Source of the DNA: Luteimonas deserti
Lineage (GTDB): Bacteria; Pseudomonadota; Gammaproteobacteria; Xanthomonadales; Xanthomonadaceae
Reading direction: 5' to 3'
Assembly (NCBI RefSeq): GCF_013425765.1
Contig: NZ_JACCJZ010000004.1
Span: 186,001-250,000 of the forward strand
DNA: 64,000 nt
The position numbers and the translations under genes were made by a program. The number at the start of each line of letters is the position of its first letter. The first letter of the stretch is position 1. Shown piece by piece: positions 52,786-61,752 of this stretch. The notes below the pieces were generated by a model. That model was not told where the DNA came from. It was given only the letters and a program-made list of their open reading frames with translations, and made no database searches.

Positions 52786-54522
52786 CTAGCCGGGGGCGCC
52801 GCCCACCCGGGCCAGCAGATCGCGCAGCTCCTGCTTGCCTGCCGGGTCGAGCGCGCCGGCTCGTTGCAGGTCGAGGAGGGCGTCGATCCGCTGCTGCACC
52901 ACCTGCCGGTTGAGCTGGGTGATGACGTCGTGCAGTTCGGCCTGCCAGATCGCCTCGTCGCCGGGCAGCGTCTGGCTGGCCAGCTTCTGCAGCGCGGGGG
53001 CTTCCTCGCGTGCTTCGAAGTGCGCCAGCAGCATGCCGGTGCTGATGTCGGGACGCACACTTCCCAGGGCGATGAGCTCGGTCAGCAGCTCGATGCCGGG
53101 CTGACGCAGCGCGACGAAGGGATACGGCGGCGGCAGCGCCGCGGCCATGCCCGGCTTCTGCAGCAACAGCGCGATCGCGTGACGCACCAGACTGCGCTTG
53201 GGCGCCGGCACCGCGCGCCCGCCACGCGCCGTGCGCACGGGCGGCTGGACACGCGCAGCGGCGGCCTGGCCGAGCCCGGTGAGTTCGGCCAGGTGCTGGC
53301 GCATCAGATCGGCGAAGGCGCCGTCGGGAATCTGCGCCAGCATCGGTTTGGCGCGCTCGGCCAGTCGCGCCTTGCCGTCGAGCGTCGACAGGCTGATGCC
53401 TTCGCCCAGGGTGTCGAAGAAGAATGTCGACAGCGGGGTCGCCGCGGCCAGCCGCGCCTCCAGGCCGGTCGCGCCCTCGCTGCGGACGATGGTGTCGGGA
53501 TCCTCGCCGTCTGGCAGAAACAGAAAGAACGCCTGGCGGCCGTCGCGCATGCGCGGGAGCACCGATTCCATCGCGCGCGTCGCCGCGCGTCGTCCGGCGG
53601 CGTCGCCGTCGAAGCAGAAGTACACGTCCGGCGCATTGCGGAACAGCAGCTCGGCGTGGTCGGGGGTCGTCGCCGTGCCCAGCGTCGCCACCGCCTGCGG
53701 CACGCCGAACTGGAACAGGGCGACCACGTCCATGTAGCCCTCGACCACGATCAGCCGTTCGATCTTCTGGTTGGCCTGGCGCACCTGCCACAGGCCGTAG
53801 AGCTCGCGGCCCTTGTGGAACAGCGGGGTCTCGGGCGAGTTGAGGTACTTGGGCGAATCCTCGGGATCGAGCACCCGGCCGCCGAACGCGATCGGCCGGC
53901 CGCGGCGGTCGTGGATCGGAAAGATCACCCGGTCGCGGAACTTGTCGTAGCTGTGGCCGCGGTCGTTCTTCGACAACAGCCCGACCTTCTCCAGCACCGC
54001 GACCCGGCGCGCGTCGTCCTTGCCGAGGGCGTCCTTGAGCGACGAGAAGCCGTCGGGCGCGTAGCCGATCGCGAACTGGGCGCGCACCGCATCGTCGACG
54101 CCGCGACGCTGCAGGTAGTCGCGCGCCTTGTCGCTGGCGGCCAGCTGGCGCTGGAAGAACCGCATGGCCGCGTCGAGCGCCTCGAACATCGGCGCGCTGT
54201 CGGGCCGCGCCTCGCGCTGCTGGGTCTCTCGCGGAATCTCTATGCCGGCGCGCTTGGCCAGCTCGTCCACCGCGTCGAGAAACTCGAGGCGGTCGTAATT
54301 CATCAGGAAGCTGATCGCGGTGCCGTGGGCCCCGCAGCCGAAGCAGTGGTAGAACTGCTTGGTCGGCGAAACGGTGAAGCTGGCCGAGCGCTCGTCGTGG
54401 AACGGGCAACGCGACGCGTACTCCTTGCCCTGGCGCTTGAGCGGCACGCGCGCGTTGATCAGCTCGACGATGTCGGTGCGCGCGAGCAGGTCGTCGATGA
54501 AGGCATCGGGGATCCGGGCCAT
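52786..54522 (-). CDS. dnaG: DNA primase
   Basis: Makes RNA primers at the replication fork. 578 residues, the usual length, complete. The CHC2 zinc finger is near residue 40 (SRCPFHDE and YHCFGCGAHG), the TOPRIM domain has the metal-binding VVEGYMDVVAL and DVYFCFDGDAAG, with the conserved NSPETPLFHKGRELYG upstream of it. A C-terminal helical domain binds DnaB. The ATG at 54522 (MARIPDAFID) fits the family better than one 36 bases upstream. The usual rpoD neighbour is missing from the downstream side. Confidence 0.96.
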   Translation of the reverse strand: MARIPDAFIDDLLARTDIVELINARVPLKRQGKEYASRCPFHDERSASFTVSPTKQFYHCFGCGAHGTAISFLMNYDRLEFLDAVDELAKRAGIEIPRETQQREARPDSAPMFEALDAAMRFFQRQLAASDKARDYLQRRGVDDAVRAQFAIGYAPDGFSSLKDALGKDDARRVAVLEKVGLLSKNDRGHSYDKFRDRVIFPIHDRRGRPIAFGGRVLDPEDSPKYLNSPETPLFHKGRELYGLWQVRQANQKIERLIVVEGYMDVVALFQFGVPQAVATLGTATTPDHAELLFRNAPDVYFCFDGDAAGRRAATRAMESVLPRMRDGRQAFFLFLPDGEDPDTIVRSEGATGLEARLAAATPLSTFFFDTLGEGISLSTLDGKARLAERAKPMLAQIPDGAFADLMRQHLAELTGLGQAAAARVQPPVRTARGGRAVPAPKRSLVRHAIALLLQKPGMAAALPPPYPFVALRQPGIELLTELIALGSVRPDISTGMLLAHFEAREEAPALQKLASQTLPGDEAIWQAELHDVITQLNRQVVQQRIDALLDLQRAGALDPAGKQELRDLLARVGGAPG

Positions 54523-54663
54523 CAGCGATCCGGACGGCCGGGCCGAGGCCTTCCGCACGGGAACGCACGGGGGGCGGTCGATGGAATCGGTGCGGGGCGG
54601 ACGCTCATGCGGGCGCTAGGATGCCACGCGCCGCGCGTCTCCCGCGCCCGGTCCGGCGCGCGG

Positions 54664-55674
54664 TCAGCGTGCCGGGGTCGAATCCTGCGTTCCGCTCCCC
54701 ACGGACGGGGCGATGCCGGCGGCGGCCTGACGCTCGGCACGCTTGCGCAACGCCCGCTCGACCGACGCCCGGCGCAGGCGCTCGTCGATCACCGCGGTGA
54801 TCAGCGCGCCGACGAAGAAGATCGTCGCCGCGTAGTACATCCAGATCAGCAGGATCACCAGTGTGCCGAACGAGCCGTAGGCGCTCCCCGGAGCCGCATG
54901 GGCGATGTAGACGCCGATCGCCCAGCGCCCGAACACGAACAGCGCCGCGGTGACCGCACCGCCGAACAGCGCCTGGCGCCAGCGCACGCGGCGGTCGGGC
55001 AGATAGTGATAGAGCAGGGCGAAGGCCAGCGAATACAGCACCAGGGTCAGCACGTTGCCGACCAGGGGAAGGATCGAGGGCACGTTGGCGAAGATCACCT
55101 CGACCGCGGTGGTCATCAGAGTCGAGACCAGCACCAGGAAGCCGAGCGCGAACACCACGCCGGCCGAGAACACGCGCTTGCGCAGGAAGACCTTCAGGCC
55201 GCCGGGCAGGCGATCGCCGTCGGTGCGGAAGATCAGGTTCAGCGTGCCCTGCAGCTGCGCGAACACCACCGTGGCGCCGACGAACAGCAGCAGCGTGCTC
55301 CACAGCCCGGCCAGCGAGCCGACATCGGGCTGCGCGTTGGCGTTCTGGATGACGGTATTGGCGACCGTCTGCGCGCCCTCGCCCGCGAATGCACCGATCT
55401 GCTCGATCAGCGCATCCTGCGCCTCCGGGTACAGCGACGCGACGATCCACAGCACCAGCACCAGCATCGGCGCGAGCGAGATCAGCGTGTAGAACGACAG
55501 CGAGGCGGCCTGGGTCAGCAGGTCCGCATCGACGAAGCGTCTGACCAGGGCCGCGGGCAGGCTGTCCTCGAGCCGTTCGACCCGGCGGTCGATCCGGGAG
55601 CGCAGCCTGCCCCAGCGGGTGTGGCGCACCGGCGCATCGGAATCGGCGGGGTCCTGGTTCGAGGGGGTACTCAT
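54664..55674 (-). CDS. YihY/UPF0761-family membrane protein
   Basis: 336 residues, six transmembrane helices, with the family's AASLSFYTLISLAPMLVLVL near residue 55 and the late GSFGTLVILLIWMYYAATIFFVGALITAV. Once called ribonuclease BN; that activity belongs to another gene, so the function is unknown. N-terminal cytoplasmic basic region and a long charged C-terminal tail. It is 141 bases upstream of dnaG on the same strand. Confidence 0.88.
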   Translation of the reverse strand: MSTPSNQDPADSDAPVRHTRWGRLRSRIDRRVERLEDSLPAALVRRFVDADLLTQAASLSFYTLISLAPMLVLVLWIVASLYPEAQDALIEQIGAFAGEGAQTVANTVIQNANAQPDVGSLAGLWSTLLLFVGATVVFAQLQGTLNLIFRTDGDRLPGGLKVFLRKRVFSAGVVFALGFLVLVSTLMTTAVEVIFANVPSILPLVGNVLTLVLYSLAFALLYHYLPDRRVRWRQALFGGAVTAALFVFGRWAIGVYIAHAAPGSAYGSFGTLVILLIWMYYAATIFFVGALITAVIDERLRRASVERALRKRAERQAAAGIAPSVGSGTQDSTPAR

Positions 55675-55771
55675 GGGCGAAACGGTCGTCAGGGCCGGGA
55701 CCGGAGGCCCCTCGCGGCGTTGCCGTCACCTTATGCACGCCCGCGTTGGGGCGCGTGACGACGTCGCGCGA

Positions 55772-56275
55772 TCAGACGGTGGTTCGGGCCAGCTGCCGCA
55801 AGGCCTCGCCCTTGAGCCGCTGCACGGTCCAGGTGTCCTGGCCTACGGCGCCCAGGGCGCGATAGAAGCCGATCGCCGGCGCGTTCCAGTCCAGGACCGC
55901 CCACTCGAAGCGGCCACAGCCGCGTTCCACGGCCAGGGCCGCCAGATGGGTCATCAACCGCCGCCCGATGCCGCGCCCGCGATGGGCCGGGCGCACGTAG
56001 AGGTCTTCGAGATACAGGCCGCGACGGCCGAGGAAGGTCGAGAAATTGTGGAAGAACAGCGCGAAGCCGGCCGGCGCGCCGTCGACTTCGGCCAGCACCA
56101 CCTCGGCATCGGGACGGTCGCCGAACAGGGCTGCGGCGAACCCGGCCTCGTCGGCCACCACCGCATCGGCCAGGCGTTCGTACTCGGCCAGCTCGCGCAC
56201 GAAGGCCAGCACCTGCGGCACATCGGCGGGGAGCGCAGGCCGCAGGGTCACCGCCGGCGCGTCGCGGCCGCTCAC
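55772..56275 (-). CDS. GNAT-family N-acetyltransferase, SSAT-like
   Basis: 167 residues, GTG start overlapping the GatB/YqeY stop (GTGA). Acetyl-CoA binding motif RGRGIGRRLM near residue 100, and the HNFSTFLGRRGLYLEDLYVRP stretch typical of the spermidine/thialysine acetyltransferase group. ERGCGRFEWAVLDWNAPAIGFYRALGA is the C-terminal substrate and dimer region. Acts on a small amine in the cytoplasm, but the exact substrate is unknown. Confidence 0.88.
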   Translation of the reverse strand: MSGRDAPAVTLRPALPADVPQVLAFVRELAEYERLADAVVADEAGFAAALFGDRPDAEVVLAEVDGAPAGFALFFHNFSTFLGRRGLYLEDLYVRPAHRGRGIGRRLMTHLAALAVERGCGRFEWAVLDWNAPAIGFYRALGAVGQDTWTVQRLKGEALRQLARTTV

Positions 56276-56715
56276 GCCAGCGACTGCTTCACCAGCCGCG
56301 AGACCACGCCCATGTCGGCCTGGCCGGCGAGCCGCGGCTTGAGCACGCCCATCAGCCGGCCGATGTCGGCCGGGCCGCTGGCGCCGGTCTCGGCCTTCGC
56401 GGCGGCGATCGCGGCGAGGATCTCGGCCTCGCCCAGCTTCTCGGGCAGATAGCGTTCGATCACGACGATTTCGTCGCGTTCGATCTGCGCCAGGTCCTCG
56501 CGGCCGGCGCCCTCGTACTGGCTGACCGAATCGCGCCGCTGCTTGACCATCTTCTCCAGCACCGCGAGCACCGCCGCATCGTCCAGCTCGACGCGTTCGT
56601 CCACTTCGCGCTGCTTGATCGCGGCGTTGACCAGGCGGATCACGCCCAGGGTCGCCTTGTCGCCGCCCTTCATGGCGGCTTTCATGTCATCGGTGAGGCG
56701 CTGTTTCAGGGACAT
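56272..56715 (-). CDS. GatB/YqeY domain protein
   Basis: 147 residues from the ATG at 56715 (an ATG four codons earlier is less likely). A helical protein related to the tRNA-binding domain of the GatB amidotransferase: [58 protein letters not shown], and the final [25 protein letters not shown]. It sits directly after rpsU in the same direction, as in many gammaproteobacteria. Cellular role not well established. Confidence 0.9.
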   Translation of the reverse strand: MSLKQRLTDDMKAAMKGGDKATLGVIRLVNAAIKQREVDERVELDDAAVLAVLEKMVKQRRDSVSQYEGAGREDLAQIERDEIVVIERYLPEKLGEAEILAAIAAAKAETGASGPADIGRLMGVLKPRLAGQADMGVVSRLVKQSLA

Positions 56716-56777
56716 GGCGGATTCCATCAGGCGGTGCGAACGGAGGCGGGGCGGCGGGGCAGATGCGCGGAAACGGC

Positions 56778-56809
56778 AAAAAGCCGGCGGCGCGATGCGC
56801 GGCCGGCTT
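56778..56809 (-). terminator. Rho-independent terminator after rpsU
   Basis: On the minus strand AAGCCGGC and CGCGC segments pair with GCGCCG and CCGGCTT around a short loop, followed by a T run (plus-strand A run at 778-782 of this block). It lies about 47 bases past the rpsU stop, between it and the GatB/YqeY gene, so readthrough to the downstream genes must be partial or they have their own promoter. Confidence 0.75.
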
Positions 56810-56855
56810 GTGCGTCATCAATCACTCGAACCGGGGAATGCCCGGTCCGCGCCGA

Positions 56856-57071
56856 TCAATACAGGCGCTGGCGCTTGGTGACGTCGCGCGACACGCGACG
56901 GGCCTGACGCTTGACCGCGGCAGCGGCCTTGCGCTTGCGCTCCTGGGTCGGCTTTTCGTAGAACTCGCGCTTGCGGGTTTCGGCGAGCACGCCCGCCTTC
57001 TCGCAGGTGCGCTTGAACCGACGCAGCGCAAACTCGAAGGGTTCGTTTTCGCGGACTTTGACGCTTGGCAT
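56856..57071 (-). CDS. rpsU: Ribosomal protein S21
   Basis: 71 residues, small basic protein of the 30S subunit involved in mRNA-16S rRNA contact at initiation. Sequence [21 protein letters not shown] with the expected [16 protein letters not shown] segment and Arg/Lys-rich end. Promoter at 57166-57195. The upstream neighbour on the other strand is tsaD, a common arrangement in this order. Confidence 0.97.
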   Translation of the reverse strand: MPSVKVRENEPFEFALRRFKRTCEKAGVLAETRKREFYEKPTQERKRKAAAAVKRQARRVSRDVTKRQRLY

Positions 57072-57165
57072 GGAATCTCCGGGGAATTGACCGCCCGGCC
57101 TCCGTTGGCCGGATCGACTGCGAATGAACTCGCATTCCACCGGGCCCTGGCCCGGCGAGCCGCGT

Positions 57166-57195
57166 ATCATAGCCGCGTCCCGCTCGGCTGTGCAA
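57166..57195 (-). promoter_or_regulatory. Sigma-70-like promoter for rpsU
   Basis: TTGCAC (minus strand, 57195-57190) and TATGAT (57171-57166) are separated by 18 bases. The start point would be near 57158, giving a leader of about 85 bases before the rpsU ATG. Confidence 0.7.
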
Positions 57196-57251
57196 GCCGT
57201 GGGGCCGGCCGCGTCGGCGCGGCGTCCCGTCCCGCATCCGGCAGCTTCGCG

Positions 57252-58289
57252 ATGAAAGTCCTCGGCATCGAAACCTCCTGCGACGAAACCGGCGTGGCCG
57301 TCTACGACACCGCGGTGGGCGGTGCGTCCGGCCTGCGCGCGCACGCCGTGTACAGCCAGATCGCGCTGCATGCCGAATACGGCGGCGTGGTGCCCGAACT
57401 CGCCAGCCGCGACCATGTGCGCAAGCTGCTGCCGCTGATCCGGCAGACCCTCGCCGAGGCCGGGCTCTCGACCACCGACATCGACGGCGTCGCCTACACC
57501 GCGGGGCCCGGTCTGGTGGGCGCGCTGCTGGTGGGCGCGGGCGTGGCCCGGGCGCTGGCATGGGGGCTCGACGTGCCGGCGATCGGTGTGCATCACATGG
57601 AGGGCCACCTGCTCGCCCCCCTGATGGAGGACGACCCGCCGGCCGCCCCGTTCGTCGCCCTGCTGGTGTCGGGCGGGCATACTCAGCTCGTGGCGGTCGA
57701 TGCGATCGGCCGCTATCGCCTGCTGGGCGAGACCCTCGACGACGCCGCCGGCGAGGCCTTCGACAAGACCGCCAAGATGATGGGCCTGCCGTACCCGGGC
57801 GGCCCGCAGCTCGCGGCGCTGGCCGAACACGGCACCCCGGGTGCGTTCCGCTTCGCGCGGCCGATGACCGACCGGCCGGGGCTGGATTTCAGCTTCAGCG
57901 GTCTCAAGACCCAGGTCCTGCTGGCCTGGCGCGGGAGCGACCAGGCCGACGCCACCCGGCGCGACATCGCCCGCGGATTCGAGGATGCGGTGGTCGACAC
58001 CCTGGCGATCAAGTGCGCACGCGCGCTGGACGCCGCGGGCTGCGACACCCTGGTGGTCGCCGGCGGCGTGGGCGCGAACACCCGGCTGCGCGCGAAGCTG
58101 CAGGCCGACGCCCGCCGCCGCGGCGGCCGCGTGTGTTTTCCGCGCCCGGCCCTGTGCACCGACAACGGCGCGATGATCGCGTTCGCCGGCGCATTGCGCC
58201 TCGCCGCCGGGCAGTACGACGACGCCACCGTGCGCGCGACACCGCGCTGGGACATGGCCTCGCTGTCGTCGGTGGCGGCCGCGACGTGA
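57252..58289 (+). CDS. tsaD: tRNA N6-adenosine threonylcarbamoyltransferase
   Basis: Transfers the threonylcarbamoyl group to A37 of tRNAs reading ANN codons. 345 residues, complete: [19 protein letters not shown] at the N-terminus, [16 protein letters not shown] near 95, [11 protein letters not shown] with the metal-binding His pair near 115, [10 protein letters not shown] and the [10 protein letters not shown] at the end, all family hallmarks. Divergent from rpsU. Confidence 0.97.
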   Translation: MKVLGIETSCDETGVAVYDTAVGGASGLRAHAVYSQIALHAEYGGVVPELASRDHVRKLLPLIRQTLAEAGLSTTDIDGVAYTAGPGLVGALLVGAGVARALAWGLDVPAIGVHHMEGHLLAPLMEDDPPAAPFVALLVSGGHTQLVAVDAIGRYRLLGETLDDAAGEAFDKTAKMMGLPYPGGPQLAALAEHGTPGAFRFARPMTDRPGLDFSFSGLKTQVLLAWRGSDQADATRRDIARGFEDAVVDTLAIKCARALDAAGCDTLVVAGGVGANTRLRAKLQADARRRGGRVCFPRPALCTDNGAMIAFAGALRLAAGQYDDATVRATPRWDMASLSSVAAAT

Positions 58290-58459
58290 GTGATGCCGGG
58301 CGGGCGGGTGGCTGATCGCAGGGGCAGCGCGGCGCGATCGTCGCGACCGCATGCCGGAAGTGCCGGTAAGCTGTTGCCGCCGCAGTTGCCGTGGCGAGCC
58401 GCGGCGTTCGACGGACGACTGTCCGGACATCCCCACTCACGAATCCCGGCGTTTCCCCC

Positions 58460-58816
58460 ATGGACCACGTCTTCATCGAAGGCCTCGAGATCGAGGCGCT
58501 CATCGGCATCTACGACTGGGAGCGGCGGATCCGTCAGCCGCTGGTGTTCGATCTCGAGATGCGCTTCGACAACCGCGTGCCCGCCGCCAGCGACGACATC
58601 GCCGACACGCTCAACTACAAGGCGGTCAGCAAGCGGCTGATCGAGTATGTCTCGGCGTCCGATTTCGGCCTCGTCGAGACCCTGGCCGAACGCTGCGCGG
58701 CGATCGTGCTCGAGGAGTTCGCCGTGACGTCGGTCCGCCTGAAGCTCAGCAAGCCCGGCGCAGTGCGTGGCGCGCGTGCGGTCGGCGTGACCATCGAACG
58801 CAGCCGGTCGGCCTGA
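58460..58816 (+). CDS. folB: Dihydroneopterin aldolase
   Basis: 118 residues. Converts 7,8-dihydroneopterin to 6-hydroxymethyl-7,8-dihydropterin in folate synthesis. Typical segments: MDHVFIEGLEIEALIGIYDWERR at the start, RQPLVFDLEM, LNYKAVSKRLIEYV with the catalytic Lys/Tyr region, and VRLKLSKPGAVRGARAVGV near the end. folK lies 1.4 kb downstream with one unrelated gene in between. Confidence 0.93.
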   Translation: MDHVFIEGLEIEALIGIYDWERRIRQPLVFDLEMRFDNRVPAASDDIADTLNYKAVSKRLIEYVSASDFGLVETLAERCAAIVLEEFAVTSVRLKLSKPGAVRGARAVGVTIERSRSA

Positions 58817-58858
58817 TCCGCGCCGCCGACGCCGACCGCGCCAGGAGACAGCCGCACC

Positions 58859-60178
58859 ATGCAGGTCCAGTTCGAACGCCTTCGCGACGTCCTCGCGCCG
58901 TATCCGCTGGCCTATACCGCGACCGTGCTGGTGGGACTGCTGGCGCTCGCTTGGCTGGCCAACCTGCTCACCAAGCGCGTGCTGCTGCGCGGCCTGCGCC
59001 AGCTGCTGCTGAAGACGCCGCTGGGCGGCGCCCAGCACGATCACGAAGTCCGCCTGCAGGTCATCCCGCGCCTGGCCAACGTGGTCCCGGCCCTGGTGAT
59101 CTCGGCCGGCATCTCCATCGTGCCGGACCTGCCGCCGCAGCTGGTCACCGTGGTCAAGGCCCTTTGTCAGGTGTTCGTGGTGGTGACGATCGCGCTGGCG
59201 GTGTCCAGGGCGCTGGATGCGATCAACCGGCATTACGAACGTCGGCCCGAAGCGCAGAACAAGCCCATCAAGGGCTACTTCCAGGTCGCCAAGATCGTGA
59301 TGTTCGTGCTGGTGGCGATCTCCGCGGTGGCGACGCTGATCGGCGCGGAATTCCTGCACATCGTCACCGGCCTCGGCGCGATGACGGCCGTGCTGCTGCT
59401 GATCTTCCAGGACACGATCCTCTCGCTGGTGGCCAGTGTGCAGATCAGCAACGACGGCCGCGTGCGCATCGGCGACTGGATCGAGATGCCGGGGCAGAAT
59501 GCAGACGGCGACGTCATCGACATCGCCCTGCACACGGTGACCGTGCGCAATTTCGACCGCACCGTGACCACGGTGCCGACCAAGAAACTGGTCAGCGACT
59601 CGTTCAAGAACTGGCGGCACATGTCCGAGGGCGGCGGGCGCCGGATCAAGCGTGCGCTGCACATCGACCAGCACAGCGTGCGCTTTCTCGATCGCGCCGA
59701 GATCGCGCGGTTCCGGCGCTTCGCGCTGCTCGACGACTACCTCGACCGCAAGGCCGCCGAGATCCAGGCCTGGAACGATGCGCTGGCCGAGCGCGGGGCC
59801 GAGCCGGTGAATCACCGCCGGGTGACCAACCTCGGGACCTTCCGTGCGTACGTGGAGCACTACCTGCGCCACCACGCCGGCATCAACCAGGACCTGACCC
59901 TGCTGGTGCGGCAGCTGCAGCCGTGCGAAACCGGCGTGCCGCTGGAGGTCTACTGCTTCACCGCCGATACGCGGTGGCCGGTCTACGAAGGCATCCAGTC
60001 GGACATCTTCGACCATCTGCTGGCGATCCTGCCGGAGTTCGACCTGCGCGTGTTCCAGGCGCACAGCGATGCGCCCGTCGAGGTCAGATTGCGGCAGATC
60101 GAGGACGCCCCGTCCGATCCGCCGCAGGCGGGGCCACCGCGCGCGGCCCCGCCGCTCCGGGCGCCCGACGCCGGCTGA
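58859..60178 (+). CDS. Mechanosensitive ion channel, MscS family (YbdG-like)
   Basis: 439 residues. Several N-terminal helices then the MscS pore helix region and a long cytoplasmic beta domain: NKPIKGYFQVAKIVMFVLVAISAVATLIG, FLHIVTGLGAMTAVLLLIFQDTILSLVASVQIS, GRVRIGDWIEMPGQNADGDVIDIALHTVTVRNFDRTVTTVPTKKL. The late MscS-domain sequence matches YbdG rather than MscS itself. It probably opens under membrane tension to release solutes. Not obviously linked to the folate genes on either side. Confidence 0.92.
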   Translation: MQVQFERLRDVLAPYPLAYTATVLVGLLALAWLANLLTKRVLLRGLRQLLLKTPLGGAQHDHEVRLQVIPRLANVVPALVISAGISIVPDLPPQLVTVVKALCQVFVVVTIALAVSRALDAINRHYERRPEAQNKPIKGYFQVAKIVMFVLVAISAVATLIGAEFLHIVTGLGAMTAVLLLIFQDTILSLVASVQISNDGRVRIGDWIEMPGQNADGDVIDIALHTVTVRNFDRTVTTVPTKKLVSDSFKNWRHMSEGGGRRIKRALHIDQHSVRFLDRAEIARFRRFALLDDYLDRKAAEIQAWNDALAERGAEPVNHRRVTNLGTFRAYVEHYLRHHAGINQDLTLLVRQLQPCETGVPLEVYCFTADTRWPVYEGIQSDIFDHLLAILPEFDLRVFQAHSDAPVEVRLRQIEDAPSDPPQAGPPRAAPPLRAPDAG

Positions 60179-60243
60179 GGTGCGGAGGCCCTCGCGCGCG
60201 TCCACGGCGATGCGCGATCATGGCGCCCCCACCGGAGCGCGCC

Positions 60244-60747
60244 ATGCCCATCGCCCTGCTGAGTCTCGGCAGCAACGTCGAGCCCGAGAGACATCTGCGT
60301 GCCGCGATCGCTGAGCTGCAGGCGCGCTTCGACGATGTCGTGGTGTCGGCGGTCTACCGGTTTCCGGCAGTGGGTTATACGGGACCGGATTTCCTCAATG
60401 CCGCCGCCACGCTCCGGACCGCGCTCGCGCCGGCCGCCCTCAACGACTGGCTGCACGCGCTCGAGGACGCGCACGGACGCGACCGCAGCGGTCCGCGCTA
60501 CAGCGATCGCACGCTCGATGTCGACATCGTGCTGTTCGACGACGCGGTGCTGACCGGGGCCGGCAATCTCCGCATCCCGCGCGACGAGCTGCGTCACGCC
60601 TTCGTGCTGCGTCCGGCTGCGGAGATCGCGCCCACGTGGCGACACCCTGTCGACGGCCGGACGCTGGCGCAACTGTGGGACGCGCACGCGGACCGCGACA
60701 CGCCATTCGACCGGATCGATGGCGTCTGCGCGGACGCGCGCCTCTGA
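60244..60747 (+). CDS. folK: Hydroxymethyldihydropterin pyrophosphokinase
   Basis: 167 residues. Adds pyrophosphate to 6-hydroxymethyl-7,8-dihydropterin, next step after FolB. Motifs: LLSLGSNVEPERHL near the start, VYRFPAVGYTGPDFLNAA near 40, EDAHGRDRSGPRYSDRTLDVDIVLFDD near 80-105 with the metal aspartates, and IPRDELRHAFVLRPAAEIAPTW. Its stop overlaps the next start (TGATG), coupling it to the ketoacyl synthase gene. Confidence 0.95.
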   Translation: MPIALLSLGSNVEPERHLRAAIAELQARFDDVVVSAVYRFPAVGYTGPDFLNAAATLRTALAPAALNDWLHALEDAHGRDRSGPRYSDRTLDVDIVLFDDAVLTGAGNLRIPRDELRHAFVLRPAAEIAPTWRHPVDGRTLAQLWDAHADRDTPFDRIDGVCADARL

Positions 60748-61751
60748 TGGATGCGCATGCGGGTCTGCGCATCCTCGGTACCGGCTGTCATCACCCGGCG
60801 CGGCGCGTGGCGTCGACGGTGTTCGATGCACGCCTCGGCCTGCCGCCGGGCGGCAGTGAAGCGGCGACGGGCGTGGCGATGCGCGGCATCGCCGGCGACG
60901 ACGAGACCGCCTCGTGGATGGCGGCCCGCGCGGCCGAGGCGGCATTGCGGGCGGCCGGCATCGACGGCGGCGCGCTCGATGCGATCGTCTCGACCTGCGC
61001 GGTGATGGAGCAGCCGATACCCTGCCAGGCGGCACTCGTGCAACGCGCACTCGGCCTCGGCGCGTCCGGCATTCCGGCCTTCGACATCAACGCGACCTGC
61101 CTCGGCTTCCTGGTCGCGCTGGATCTGATCGACGTGTCGATCGCCGCCGGCCGCTATCGCCGCGTGCTGGTGGTCGCCAGCGACGTGCCCTCGCGGGGCC
61201 TGCGCGCCGAGGATCCGGTGACCGCGCCGCTGTTCGGCGACGGCGCGGCAGCGGTCGTACTGGGCGCAGCCGCCCCGGGCGAGCCGTCGGCCCTGCTCGC
61301 CTGGCGCATGGAAACCTATGCCGACGGCGCCGACGCCTGCCGCATCCGCGGCGGTGGCACGCGCGTCGCGCCGGGTGATCCGCGCAACGACGACCGCGAT
61401 GCCTATCGCTTCGAGATGGACGGCCCGGCGACGTTCCGCATGGCCGGCCGACGTCTGCCGAGACTGCTCGCACGCCTGCTCGAAGCGGCCGGCCTCCCGG
61501 TCGACGCGCTCGACTGCATCGTCCCGCACCAGGCCTCCGGCGGCGGCCTCGACCGCATCGTGCAGGCGCTGCGCCTGCCGGAGGCGCGCACCGTGCGCAT
61601 CCTCGGCGAGCACGGCAACCAGGTCGCGGCGTCGCTGCCCCATGCGTTGCACCATGCGATCGACAGCGGGCACCTGCAACGTGGCCAGACCTGCCTGCTG
61701 CTCGGCACCGGCGCCGGCCTGTCGGTGGGCGGCGCGGTGCTGCGGTACTGA
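60747..61751 (+). CDS. Ketoacyl-ACP synthase III-like condensing enzyme
   Basis: 334 residues. A FabH-like thiolase-fold enzyme with all three catalytic residues: Cys118 in DINATCLGFL, His in IVPHQASGGG (about residue 258) and Asn in GEHGNQVAASLPH (about 289). It joins two acyl units by a decarboxylating or non-decarboxylating Claisen condensation. It is not next to the usual fab genes but starts a run with an MBL hydrolase, an NAD epimerase and a glycosyltransferase, so a role in a specialised lipid is likely. Start overlaps folK (TGATG). Confidence 0.9.
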   Translation: MDAHAGLRILGTGCHHPARRVASTVFDARLGLPPGGSEAATGVAMRGIAGDDETASWMAARAAEAALRAAGIDGGALDAIVSTCAVMEQPIPCQAALVQRALGLGASGIPAFDINATCLGFLVALDLIDVSIAAGRYRRVLVVASDVPSRGLRAEDPVTAPLFGDGAAAVVLGAAAPGEPSALLAWRMETYADGADACRIRGGGTRVAPGDPRNDDRDAYRFEMDGPATFRMAGRRLPRLLARLLEAAGLPVDALDCIVPHQASGGGLDRIVQALRLPEARTVRILGEHGNQVAASLPHALHHAIDSGHLQRGQTCLLLGTGAGLSVGGAVLRY

Positions 61752-61752
61752 C

